A stretch of 64,000 nt of DNA from Collinsella aerofaciens (GTDB taxonomy: Bacteria > Actinomycetota > Coriobacteriia > Coriobacteriales > Coriobacteriaceae). The notes under the pieces are model-generated. The model had not been told where the DNA came from. It did not search any database and worked only from the letters and a program-made list of their open reading frames with translations. The DNA lies in NCBI RefSeq assembly GCF_028206795.1, contig NZ_JAQLFJ010000001.1, positions 124,001-188,000 on the forward strand. Direction: 5' to 3'. This document shows positions 45,831 to 54,729 of this stretch, in pieces. Numbering within the stretch: position 1 is the first letter of the stretch; the number at the start of each line of letters is the position of its first letter. The translations under genes and the position numbers were made by a program.

Positions 45831-45937
45831 GGTGAACCTCCAAAGTGTTCAAATGACTGGATGCCGTGTGGTTTTACGGTGTGTGTAGCAGCGAAACCCA
45901 CAAACCTTATAGGTTGTTCGTTTTGCTGTTGGCAAGC

Positions 45938-45966
45938 ATAGTAGACGCTAAAGCCTAGTAACGCAA
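45938..45966 (-). promoter_or_regulatory. cysK promoter
   Basis: On the minus strand TTGCGT (45961-45966) and TACTAT (45938-45943) lie 17 bp apart. The start of transcription would be near 45930, giving a leader of about 100 nt. Confidence 0.6.
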
Positions 45967-46083
45967 TAGGAAATATAAGATTATGACGAGTCGATTAACC
46001 ATCTTGACGGGAATGGGTATTTTCAAAACCAATTTTTCGGCTAGAATTTCTACGGACTAAATGACCGAAAGGCAGCACTATAC

Positions 46084-46512
46084 ATGTTGGTTTCTACTAA
46101 GGGCAGATATGCCCTGCGCGTTATGGTCGACCTGGCCGAGCACCAGGCAGCCGGTCGCATCCCGCTCAAAGAGATCGCGGCGCGACAGGGGATTTCCGAG
46201 AAATATCTCGAGAACATCTTGGCTACGCTTGTGCGCGCCAACATGCTCTCGGGCATGCGTGGCAAGGGCGGCGGCTACGTGCTTACGCGCCCGCCCGAGC
46301 AGTACACGGTGGGCGAGATCCTGCGCCTGACCGAGGGCAGTCTGGCGCCGGTCGCCTGCCTGGATGGCGACTGCAAGGGCTGCTCGCGTTCGGATGAGTG
46401 TCCCACGCTCGACGTGTGGAAGAACCTGGACAAGCTCATCAACGACTACCTCGACGGTGTGACGCTCGATCAACTTGTCGCTCCCAACCATGGCTACGAC
46501 TACGTCATCTAA
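46084..46512 (+). CDS. Rrf2-family regulator (IscR/CymR type)
   Basis: A 142-aa winged-helix repressor of the Rrf2 family. The DNA-binding part is MLVSTKGRYALRVMVDLAEH and the wing GMRGKGGGYVL. Four cysteines occur at C92, C97, C100 and C106 (ACLDGDCKGCSRSDEC), in the region that holds the 2Fe-2S cluster of IscR, so a cluster is possible; CymR lacks one. It is divergent from cysK, which suggests control of cysteine synthesis. The ATG at 46084 has AAGG about 13 nt upstream, a long spacing. TAGAAT at about 46043 may be its -10 box. Confidence 0.88.
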   Translation: MLVSTKGRYALRVMVDLAEHQAAGRIPLKEIAARQGISEKYLENILATLVRANMLSGMRGKGGGYVLTRPPEQYTVGEILRLTEGSLAPVACLDGDCKGCSRSDECPTLDVWKNLDKLINDYLDGVTLDQLVAPNHGYDYVI

Positions 46513-46581
46513 CCCACACCTGCATTTGGGGACGGGGTAGAAATGGTAGATCCTCTCGTCCTTTGAGACTTGGCAAATAAG

Positions 46582-46613
46582 AAGGCCGCCCATTTTTGCG
46601 ATGGGCGGCCTTT
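46582..46613. terminator. Bidirectional terminator, Rrf2/YvlD genes
   Basis: AAGGCCGCCCAT and ATGGGCGGCCTT form a 12-bp perfect stem with a 7-nt loop between convergent genes. T-tracts on each strand are short. Confidence 0.8.
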
Positions 46614-46649
46614 GTCTTGGGTCGATATGACGGTTCGTATTGAACAGTT

Positions 46650-47015
46650 CTAGCCCTCGGCGATGCTGTCGAGAATGCTGCGCATGATGGATACCAGGAT
46701 GCTGCCCATAAAGGCCGATCCAAAGCCGGCAATGGAGATACCCGCGCCCAGCAGATTGACCGACAGGTAGCTGGCCAGCTCGAGCATGAAGCTGTTGACT
46801 ACGAGCTGAAAAATACCAAGCGTGATAATAGTGAGCGGCAGCGAGATGACCGTCAGGAACGGCTTGACGAGCGAGTCGACGATGTTGAGGAACAGTCCCA
46901 CGAAGGCAAAGCAGACCCAAGCCTCGGCAAAGCCGAAGGGTTGGATACCGGGGACGAGGAACGTGGCGATCGCGATGGCGATCGAGGTGAAGAGCCAGTT
47001 AAGCATAAAGCGCAT
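46650..47015 (-). CDS. YvlD/phage holin-4_2-like membrane protein
   Basis: A 121-aa protein with four hydrophobic segments (for example SIAIAIATFLVPGIQP and VISLPLTIITLGIFQLVVNS), matching the YvlD/holin 4_2-like family. The NxxDSLVKPFL and LPLTIITLG landmarks are typical. Function is unproved; relatives are induced by envelope stress. There is no phage gene nearby, so the holin name is only a family label. The ATG at 47015 has AAGGA about 10 nt upstream. Confidence 0.8.
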   Translation of the reverse strand: MRFMLNWLFTSIAIAIATFLVPGIQPFGFAEAWVCFAFVGLFLNIVDSLVKPFLTVISLPLTIITLGIFQLVVNSFMLELASYLSVNLLGAGISIAGFGSAFMGSILVSIMRSILDSIAEG

Positions 47016-47339
47016 GGCGTGAATCCTTTCTTGCGCCGGGGTTGCTGGCGTCGCGTGAAGCGGCTTGCGGCGGCGACCTGGATGGTTGCGCGGGCGCGCC
47101 GCGGTGTTTGGGCGCCCATTGTCTCAAATATTCGTGGAGCTTACGTGCGCATATGGTTTCTAAACGGCGTTCGTCCTGAAAAACGCGCCGCTGGCAGAGA
47201 GTCTTGTCGCTTTAGTTTGGTGGTGTGCTACACTGCTACGGGCAAAAGCCACAGGCGTTGCCCTATTGCATAGAACGGGCGAACGATGCCCGATGTCAGT
47301 ATCAACTTCGATGCCTTTTGGCGGGTTTGGCGGTGATCG

Positions 47340-47639
47340 ATGAATATCGAGAACATGTTTGACAAGCCTGATGTCAAGCAGCTGGTCCACGCATTTAGCC
47401 TTTTGGACGACGAGAAGGATATCCAAGCGTTTTTGACCGATATCTGCACGCCGCGCGAGATTTGCGACCTTTCTCAGCGTTTGCAGGTTGCGCGCTATTT
47501 GGACGAGGGCGAGCCTTATGTTGAGGTTCAGGCCCGTACCGGCGCTTCGTCCACCACGGTGAGCCGCGTTTCAAAGGCGCTGAACGGCGAGTACGGTGGC
47601 TACCGCAAGATCCTCATTAAGCTGGAGGATGGCGAGTAG
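47340..47639 (+). CDS. YerC/YecD TrpR-family regulator
   Basis: A 99-aa helix-turn-helix protein of the TrpR-like YerC/YecD family. The conserved TPREICDLSQRLQVARYL and the TGASSTTVSRVSKAL recognition helix are visible. Ligand and targets are unknown. No good ribosome site is seen before the ATG at 47340, but the family N-terminus fits. A possible promoter TTGTCG/TACACT with a 19-bp spacer lies at 47204-47234. Confidence 0.88.
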   Translation: MNIENMFDKPDVKQLVHAFSLLDDEKDIQAFLTDICTPREICDLSQRLQVARYLDEGEPYVEVQARTGASSTTVSRVSKALNGEYGGYRKILIKLEDGE

Positions 47640-47663
47640 GCCGCGGCAAAACCAATTGTTCAA

Positions 47664-47688
47664 AACCGCTCCTCCGGGGGCGGTTTTT
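47664..47688 (+). terminator. Terminator after YerC-like gene
   Basis: AACCGC and GCGGTT pair around a CC/GG-rich centre, followed by TTTTAT. It lies 24 nt after the stop. Confidence 0.75.
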
Positions 47689-47821
47689 ATATGCCCGCAA
47701 TCGGCTGGTGCGTTGGGGCCAGGTTGCTTTGTACCAAAAGATGGAGCTGCGGTGGCAATGTGTCCGCTTGGGCGGGTAGGATGGATGCATTGATTATTGC
47801 GAACAGTTTGAGCGGAGGACC

Positions 47822-50800
47822 ATGCCTGTTCGAATCTATACCACGGATGCCGGCACGGATTTGAGTGATGCCGAGTCGGCGCTGCTTGCCGACCTTGTTG
47901 ACTGCCACGGACGTGCCGTGCTGCTGGCACCTACGTTTGCCGAGCTCGACCTGTGCCGTCATGATGCGGCGGAAGCCGGGATTTCGCTGGGTATTGACTA
48001 CAAGACGCCTACATCGTGGCTTCGCTCGCTTTGGGAGCTTTTGGGCGACGGGCGCGGTTTCGTCGACAACCTGCAGCGCCAGATGCTGTTCTCGGACATG
48101 GTCACGCGTCTCGACGATGCCGACCTGCAGCCGCTTTCGCGCAGCCAGGGCACAGTGCGCATGCTCGCGCGCATGGCCCGCGACGTGTTGCCGGGCGTTG
48201 CGGGGACGGGTGCCGAACGATGCCGTGGCGACAACTGCCAGCCTGAGCCAAAAAGCGATGCCGAGGCTCGTGTGTTCGAGCTTTTGCGTGCCTACGCGGG
48301 CGATTTGGACCGTCGAGATATGGTCGAGCCCTGCGAGGCGGCTGACATTATGGCCGGTGCCCTGGCCGATAGCCTGCCGACGTGCACCCGCGCCGTATGC
48401 GTGCGCGGTATCACGTCGTTTACGTACGCACTGCTCGAGCTACTGTCTGCCGTGGCGAACAATGGGGGAGAGGTCGTCGTGCTGCTTGCCCGCGAGCAGG
48501 CGGCGATGCGCGAGGAGCTTGCCGTGGCATTTGATGCCCGCGGTGTGCTGTTTGAGGTCGCGCCGCTGGGGGAGGACGCCGTCGCGTCTGATGCCGCTTG
48601 CGGGACCGCCGCTCAGCCTGCCTTTATTGAGGTCGCTGGCCCCCATGCCCGTGCTCATGCTTATGCGGACGCAATTGATGATCTGGTAAAAACGTGCCGG
48701 GGTTCCGAGGTCGACGGCGTCGCGACGCCTGCCGACCCTGTGCGCGTGCTCGTTGTTTCTGCCCGGGCACCCCAGCTGTTCGTTGAGCTCGCCTCTCGTC
48801 TGGCGGCTCGTCATATCGCTTCCGAGACAACTGAGTTCACGGCGTTTTCCCAGTCCATCGCGGGCAGGCAGTTTACGGCGCTCGCCGGCCTGATCGAGCG
48901 CATGAAGGCCGCCGATGAGGGCATGGCGTCAAAGACCGAGTGGTGGCCCGCGCCGGAGCTTACCGACTGGATCTACAGTCCGCTTTCGGGTGCCGACGCC
49001 GCGAGCGCTCGCGGCTTCGACAAGAACATGCGCCTGTCGCGCAGCAAGACCGCTGCGGGCGTCAAGAGCCTGCTGCAGAGCGTGCAGGGCCAGGTGAGGG
49101 GCGCCCGCAAGGCCGCCAGCGACGATAATTGGTTTAAGAATGTGCCGTGCGTGGTCTCGGACGTGTTTCAGGCGCTGTGGCGCGACAAACCCGTGACGGC
49201 GCTCAAGGCCATGCTCGCCGTTGCAGAGGCGCTGCCCGATCGCGCTCTAGGCGGTCTTGACGGCCAGGCCCGTCGTCAGGCAGAGACGGCTTTGCTGCGC
49301 CATGCCATCGACATCCTTATGAACGATGCTCGCGCGCTCGACGTGTCGCAGGCCGCGACCGTGCCGGTTCTCGACGGCGTTCGAACTAAGGTGGACAAGC
49401 GCAGCACCGCCTACGATTACGAGACCTACGAGGTCGATCGCACGCCACGGGCGCAAGTGCGCTTCGTGTCGCTTGCCGATGCGTCGGTTTTGCGTCCTGG
49501 CGGCTACGATGCCGTGCTGTTTGCCGATGTCGACCTGGACAGCTATCCGCTTTCGCACGAAGAGGGCCCGCTTGCCACGTTGATGGCCGAGCTGCGCCGC
49601 GACGGCGTGTCTTTGGAGCCCGCCGCCCTGCTGCGCGTGCGCTTTGGCCGTGCAATGCAGGCGACGAGCGGTCCGGTCGCGCTTGCCCGCGTGACACACG
49701 ATCGCCAGGCGCGAGAGTGCTACCCGGCAGCCGTATGGACCGAGCTGCGGGCACATGCCGAGGCCGCTGGCGCTGCCAAGTCCACGTGCGTGGGCGAGGG
49801 CGATATCATCGCCGACTTTGATCCCGCGGCAGGTGAAGGCCTCAAGCGCGAGCGCGTGACCTGCGAAGCCCCTCAGCACCTGAGCGATGAAGCCATTCCG
49901 TATCTGGTTCTGCGCCGTCGCGATGGCGAGGGCGAGAACGCGCCGCTCGTGCCGCGTCTGACGTCCGCCTCGCAGATCGAGGCCTATTCTACCTGTCCAC
50001 TGTGCTGGTTCGTGTCGTATCGCGTCAAGCCCCAGTCTATCGACGCGGGCTTTGACAACATGGAGAAGGGCAACTTTGTCCACGACGTGCTGGAGCATCT
50101 GCATGCCCGTCTGCCCCAAGAAGGCATGGAGCGCGTGACGCCCGAGAATCTGCCGCGTGCACAGGAGCTGCTGCACGAGGTCTTTGACGAGACGTTGGCC
50201 GAGCACGCTGGCAAGCGCGGCACGGAGGGCCCGCTGGTGCCGCTCTCCCCGGTGGAGGAGCGCCAGGTGGCCGAGATCTTGCCGCAGCTGGAGGGTGTGC
50301 TTGCCTACGAGTCCGAGGCACTTGCCCCCTTTGCCCCGCGCTACCTGGAGTTCGCCTTCAACGAGCTCAAGGTCGAGTATGCCGGTTGGCCGCTTGGCGG
50401 GCGCATCGACCGCGTGGACGTGGACGCCGAGAATCGTGCCGTGGTGATCGACTACAAGCATCGCACGGGCGTTGAGGAGTTTAAGCTCGCCGACCCTACG
50501 GTGCGCGACGAGGAATCGGGCACGGCACCCATCGACGATCCGCGCTGGTTGCCACCACATACCCAAACGCTTATTTACGCCCAGGCCATGCGCCGGGCGC
50601 TGGATTTGGACACCCGCGCGGCGCTCTACTTTTCGACCAAGGGCGGCAAGCCGGCGTTGCGCGGTGCCGCGAGCGCCGAGCTGCTCGAGGAAGAGCGCGG
50701 CGACGGCCGCATCCCGGGCCTTAAGAAAGGTTTCCCCGGCGAGGGTGGCAGCATGGACTTCGACGCCCTGCTCGATCGCGTGGAGGCCGGCATCGCCGAG

Positions 50801-50917
50801 CGCTTGCGCGAACTCGAGGCGGGCAACGTCGCTGCTGTCGACCCGGCGTCGACGCAGGCCGCGCATGCCCGCTGCTCGTATAACCACGAAGGAACGTTTG
50901 TAAGGAGGGACGTGTAG
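47822..50917 (+). CDS. addB: AddB-like nuclease subunit of AddAB
   Basis: Partner of AddA in end resection for recombinational repair. The 1031-aa protein has a poorly conserved N-terminal half and a C-terminal PD-(D/E)XK nuclease. The catalytic stretch VVIDYKHRTG is near residue 875, after GGRIDRVDV. Cysteines in STCPLCW near 725 and HARCSY near the end may bind a 4Fe-4S cluster as in AddB; only three of the four expected Cys are clear. No Walker A motif is seen near the N-terminus (GRAVLLAPT stands in its place), as in RexB-type subunits. ATG 47822 follows GGAGG. The stop is 3 nt before addA, so the genes form an operon. Confidence 0.85.
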   Translation: MPVRIYTTDAGTDLSDAESALLADLVDCHGRAVLLAPTFAELDLCRHDAAEAGISLGIDYKTPTSWLRSLWELLGDGRGFVDNLQRQMLFSDMVTRLDDADLQPLSRSQGTVRMLARMARDVLPGVAGTGAERCRGDNCQPEPKSDAEARVFELLRAYAGDLDRRDMVEPCEAADIMAGALADSLPTCTRAVCVRGITSFTYALLELLSAVANNGGEVVVLLAREQAAMREELAVAFDARGVLFEVAPLGEDAVASDAACGTAAQPAFIEVAGPHARAHAYADAIDDLVKTCRGSEVDGVATPADPVRVLVVSARAPQLFVELASRLAARHIASETTEFTAFSQSIAGRQFTALAGLIERMKAADEGMASKTEWWPAPELTDWIYSPLSGADAASARGFDKNMRLSRSKTAAGVKSLLQSVQGQVRGARKAASDDNWFKNVPCVVSDVFQALWRDKPVTALKAMLAVAEALPDRALGGLDGQARRQAETALLRHAIDILMNDARALDVSQAATVPVLDGVRTKVDKRSTAYDYETYEVDRTPRAQVRFVSLADASVLRPGGYDAVLFADVDLDSYPLSHEEGPLATLMAELRRDGVSLEPAALLRVRFGRAMQATSGPVALARVTHDRQARECYPAAVWTELRAHAEAAGAAKSTCVGEGDIIADFDPAAGEGLKRERVTCEAPQHLSDEAIPYLVLRRRDGEGENAPLVPRLTSASQIEAYSTCPLCWFVSYRVKPQSIDAGFDNMEKGNFVHDVLEHLHARLPQEGMERVTPENLPRAQELLHEVFDETLAEHAGKRGTEGPLVPLSPVEERQVAEILPQLEGVLAYESEALAPFAPRYLEFAFNELKVEYAGWPLGGRIDRVDVDAENRAVVIDYKHRTGVEEFKLADPTVRDEESGTAPIDDPRWLPPHTQTLIYAQAMRRALDLDTRAALYFSTKGGKPALRGAASAELLEEERGDGRIPGLKKGFPGEGGSMDFDALLDRVEAGIAERLRELEAGNVAAVDPASTQAAHARCSYNHEGTFVRRDV

Positions 50918-50920
50918 ACC

Positions 50921-53900
50921 ATGGATCTTTCGACTTTGATGCCGCAACAGCTGCAGATTGTCAAAACGCTCGACCGCCCGCTGTTTGTCTCGGCGGGCGC
51001 CGGTTCGGGTAAGACCTTTACCCTCACGCGCCGCATCGTCTATGCGCTCTCGCCCGAATCCGGTCCGTTCGTCGAGCATCTGGACCAGGTACTCGCCATC
51101 ACCTTTACCAAGGATGCCGCGGCCGAGATCCGCGACCGCGTGCGCCGTGCGCTTATCGACGAGGGTATGGACGAGGAAGCACTGACCGTCGACGACGCGT
51201 GGATTTCGACCATTCACGGCATGTGCTCGCGTATCCTGCGCGCGCACGCGCTGGAGCTGGGCATCGACCCCGAGTTCACGGTGCTCACCGATACCGACGA
51301 GCTCATGGATCAGGCTGTTGAGCATGTGCTGGGTCGCGCGACGGCACCCGATGCCGCCCCCGAGCTCGCGGCATCGCTCAAGGCCCTCTATGCCTGGTAT
51401 CCCATGGCGGGCGAGGGCGGTTCCTTTGGCGGCGGTACGACCATCAAGGGTCTGGTGCGCGACCTGCTGGAGCTGTCGAGCCAGTTGCCGGGCGGTATGG
51501 ACGACGTGCGCGTGGCGCGCGGCCAGGCCGATACCTCGGCACTCGCCGATGCCTATCGCGCGGCGCTGGGTGCGAGCAAGGCCTCGACCGAGAAGGCGCA
51601 GGCGGCGCTCGATGCCATCGACGCGTTCGAGGCGAGCGGCAAGACCATGGCCGATGCGGCGCGACTCATGATGTCGTGCACCATGCCGCGCGCGAGCAAG
51701 GCATTCCCTAAGGAGCAAGCCGAGCTGCTCAAGGCCGAGGCCGCCGATGCGTTTATCAATATCGTGCTTGCCTGCGGTGGCCCGGCGCTCGATGCGCTGG
51801 TGGGCCTGGCCCGTTCCGTGGAGGCGGAGTACCGTGCGCTCAAGGCCGACCAGTCCGCGCTCGACAATAACGATCTGCTGCGCATGGCATATGAGGCGCT
51901 GCGCGATTATCCCGCCATCCGAGCCGCCTACGAGGGCCGCTTTAAGATGGTCATGATCGACGAGTTCCAGGATACCGACCAGATGCAGGTCGACCTGATC
52001 CGTTACCTGACCGGCGCGGGGGAGCGTGCGCTTTGTACCGTGGGCGATGCGCAGCAGTCGATCTACCGCTTCCGCGGCGCCGAGGTCGAGGTCTTCCGTC
52101 GCCAGGAGCGCAAGGTGGGCTCGTCTACCGCGCCCGAGGCGACTGCCGCGGCCGACGCCCCTGCTGGCGAGCTCGTTAAGCTCGTGCGCAACTTCCGCAG
52201 CCATGACGAGGTGCTGCGTTACGTGGCGCGCGTCTTTGATGGCGACGATGGCGGCCTGATGCAGGGCTTTTTGGATCTTGAGGCGAGCGACGGCCGCAAG
52301 GACACGCTGGTGGCGGACGCCTCGCGTCGCCAGGCCCTCTTTGTTGCCGGCGGCAGTACGCAGGAGCGCACGCAGGCCAAGGCCCGTGCGATCGCCGAAC
52401 GCTTCCGCGCACTTGCCGATGCCGGCCAGCCCCAGGGCGGCATGGTGCTGCTGCTGGGCCGCATGACCAACGCAGATGTCTACGCGCAGGCTTTCCGCGA
52501 TCAGGGGCTCGACTGCGTCATCGCGGGCGGCTCGGTCTTTGCCCAGGCTGCCGAGGTGCAGACGGTGCGTGCCCTGGTCTGCGCGCTCGCCAATCCGGCC
52601 GATACGGCGCAGGGCCTTATGCCGCTGCTCGCCTCGCCGATGTTTGCGCTCGGCGCCCAGGAGTTCCTGGCGCTGGCGACCAAACTCGACGAGCAGACGG
52701 GCGAGACGTCGCGCCGCAACATCGATGTGGGCATCATGAGTGATTTCGACGTGCCGGGTTTGCAAGACTTGCCGCTGGTGACGCGCGCCCGCGAGGTGCT
52801 GCGGTATGCGCTTCGTCGCGTGGGCCGCGATTCGTTCGCCGCCATCGCGCGCGACGTGGTCAACGCCTCCGGCTGGTTTGTGCGTCTGGCACAGCGCGGT
52901 CCCGAAGGCAAGGCCATTGCCGCCAACGTGCTCAAGGCGCTCGACGCCGTGGCCGAGGCGGAGGCCGAGTTCGGTAACTCGCCGCGTTCCATCGCGCTGG
53001 CCTTCGACCGCTTCTTGGCGGGCAAGGAAGCCCCGGGTGCCCTCAACGAGGAGGGCGACGGCGCGGTGCGCATCATGACGGTTCACGCCTCTAAGGGTCT
53101 GGAATATCCGGTCGTGGCGGTCGCCGAGTGCTTTGGCGTGCGTAAGCCCTCGGGTGCGGCACAGATGGGTCGCGTCGAGGGAGGAGCGCAGGTCGTGGCG
53201 CTGCCGGCACGCTTCGACGGCGTTAAGCTCACCGACGGAACCTTTGTGAAGGGCGACGACGTCAAAAAGCAGTTTGAGCACGCGTTTAAGGGCAAGGGCA
53301 CGTCGCTGTGGCTACCGCCGGAGCTCATGGAGGATGTCTGCGCGACGGGTTCTCCCGCCGAGGCATTCGTTCGCCTGCGCAACGACGACCTGCAGCTTTC
53401 GCTCGAGGAGCGGGCTCGTCTGCTCTATGTCGCCATGACGCGTGCGCGCGAGCTGGTGATCTTGGCGATGGATGCCGGCGTGAGCCGCGGCAAGGTGGCG
53501 GCGCCGACCTTCGATGTCGAGACGGATCTGACCTACGATGTCCTGCGCCGCATTCTGCCGACGGACGCTCTGGACATGCCGCAGCTCGATAGCGACCGTT
53601 TGGTGTTCGACAACTCCAAGCCGGGCGACTACGAGCTCATCTCGCTCGCGGGCTTTACCTTTGGCGAGCAGGCGTTTGAGGCCAACGCTTCGCTGGATGT
53701 CGAGGGCAGGCTTGTCCGCGGCGATGCCGATGCAGATGCTGCCGACGATTCGGCCAGTACAATCGTCCCTGGTCCTGCCGACCCCAAGCCCGATTCGTTT
53801 GAGCTTGTGTATCCCCAGGCAGTGGGCGTGCGCATGGGCATCTGTCCATTTCCGGTGCGTGACTCGTATAGCTACTCGTCAATCGCCGCGGCGCTCCATG

Positions 53901-54553
53901 CCGAGACAGAAGACCGTGCCGCCGAGGCGCGTGTGCCCATGGACGAGGCTGGCGATGATGCGGAGTCGGATGGTTCCGAGATGACGGATGCGGACGTGGC
54001 CGCTGTCGAGCCCGCCGGCAACCCCATGGCGCTGGGCTCGGCGTTCCATGCCGCCTGCCAGTGGCTGATCGAGATGGGTTCCGATGCGCTGCCCGCTGAG
54101 CGTGCCGATGCTCTGGCGCGCCTGTGGCGCCTGACGCCGGAGCAGCGCGAACGCTTCGACGTTGCCCTGAACCGCTGGCTCAAGTCGGCTGTTCGTGCCG
54201 ATCTGCTCGCGTGGCCGTGCGTTCGCGCCGAGGTGCCGTTCTTTTCGCTGGGCTGCGAGGACGAGGACATCGCTCGCTACGGTGCCTATGCCGAGGGCGC
54301 CATCGATGCACTGGCCACCGACCCGGCCGATCCGTCGCGCGCCCTGGTCATTGATTACAAGACGGGCGGCACGCCGGACGAGACGCCGGACCAGCTGCTC
54401 GAGAAGCACGCCCTGCAGGCGCGCGTTTACGCCGACGTGTTGCACAAGGCGGGCTTTGAGGCCGTGACCGTCAAGTTCGTCCGCGTGGAGCAGCCGGATC
54501 CGACCCTCTTCGTCGAACCCGCCGAACCTCAAGTGGTCACCTACAACTTCTAG
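50921..54553 (+). CDS. addA: AddA helicase-nuclease subunit
   Basis: The 1210-aa UvrD/RecB-type helicase. Motifs in order: Q motif MPQQLQIV, Walker A SAGAGSGKTFTL near 24-35, AITFTKDAAAEIRDR, STIHGMC, Walker B MIDEFQDTD near 346, GDAQQSIYRFRGAE, TVHASKGLEYP near 723 and YVAMTRARELV near 838. The C-terminal nuclease has ALVIDYKTGG near 1141. With AddB it unwinds and cuts DNA at breaks and responds to Chi-like sites. ATG 50921 follows AAGGAGGGA at 50902-50910 inside addB. A family 2 palindrome follows the stop by about 10 nt. Confidence 0.95.
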   Translation: MDLSTLMPQQLQIVKTLDRPLFVSAGAGSGKTFTLTRRIVYALSPESGPFVEHLDQVLAITFTKDAAAEIRDRVRRALIDEGMDEEALTVDDAWISTIHGMCSRILRAHALELGIDPEFTVLTDTDELMDQAVEHVLGRATAPDAAPELAASLKALYAWYPMAGEGGSFGGGTTIKGLVRDLLELSSQLPGGMDDVRVARGQADTSALADAYRAALGASKASTEKAQAALDAIDAFEASGKTMADAARLMMSCTMPRASKAFPKEQAELLKAEAADAFINIVLACGGPALDALVGLARSVEAEYRALKADQSALDNNDLLRMAYEALRDYPAIRAAYEGRFKMVMIDEFQDTDQMQVDLIRYLTGAGERALCTVGDAQQSIYRFRGAEVEVFRRQERKVGSSTAPEATAAADAPAGELVKLVRNFRSHDEVLRYVARVFDGDDGGLMQGFLDLEASDGRKDTLVADASRRQALFVAGGSTQERTQAKARAIAERFRALADAGQPQGGMVLLLGRMTNADVYAQAFRDQGLDCVIAGGSVFAQAAEVQTVRALVCALANPADTAQGLMPLLASPMFALGAQEFLALATKLDEQTGETSRRNIDVGIMSDFDVPGLQDLPLVTRAREVLRYALRRVGRDSFAAIARDVVNASGWFVRLAQRGPEGKAIAANVLKALDAVAEAEAEFGNSPRSIALAFDRFLAGKEAPGALNEEGDGAVRIMTVHASKGLEYPVVAVAECFGVRKPSGAAQMGRVEGGAQVVALPARFDGVKLTDGTFVKGDDVKKQFEHAFKGKGTSLWLPPELMEDVCATGSPAEAFVRLRNDDLQLSLEERARLLYVAMTRARELVILAMDAGVSRGKVAAPTFDVETDLTYDVLRRILPTDALDMPQLDSDRLVFDNSKPGDYELISLAGFTFGEQAFEANASLDVEGRLVRGDADADAADDSASTIVPGPADPKPDSFELVYPQAVGVRMGICPFPVRDSYSYSSIAAALHAETEDRAAEARVPMDEAGDDAESDGSEMTDADVAAVEPAGNPMALGSAFHAACQWLIEMGSDALPAERADALARLWRLTPEQRERFDVALNRWLKSAVRADLLAWPCVRAEVPFFSLGCEDEDIARYGAYAEGAIDALATDPADPSRALVIDYKTGGTPDETPDQLLEKHALQARVYADVLHKAGFEAVTVKFVRVEQPDPTLFVEPAEPQVVTYNF

Positions 54554-54563
54554 CCCTCAGATA

Positions 54564-54630
54564 ACTTGCGGTGGAATACGGACTGTTTTGGCCAAAAAAG
54601 CCGCCAAACAGTCCGTATTTCAACGCAACT
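54564..54630. repeat. Family 2 palindromic element, copy d
   Basis: 67 bp with TTGCGGTG at 54566 and CGCAA ending 54628; the right arm carries CAACGCAA instead of CACCGCAA, one change. It starts 11 nt after the addA stop, with an inner GGC/GCC pair around an A-rich loop. Confidence 0.88.
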
Positions 54631-54729
54631 GCAAGAGGAGCCGTGTGGGTTTGGCTAGGTTCGGGTGCCGTCCGCGCCGTGCGGTAAAATCGTTCAGTCA
54701 GAACACGAACCCGCATCGGAGCTCATCAC

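Noticed and set aside
46650..47015. Phage origin suggested by the holin-like name
   Set aside because: No other phage gene is nearby, and YvlD-like proteins are ordinary envelope-stress membrane proteins.
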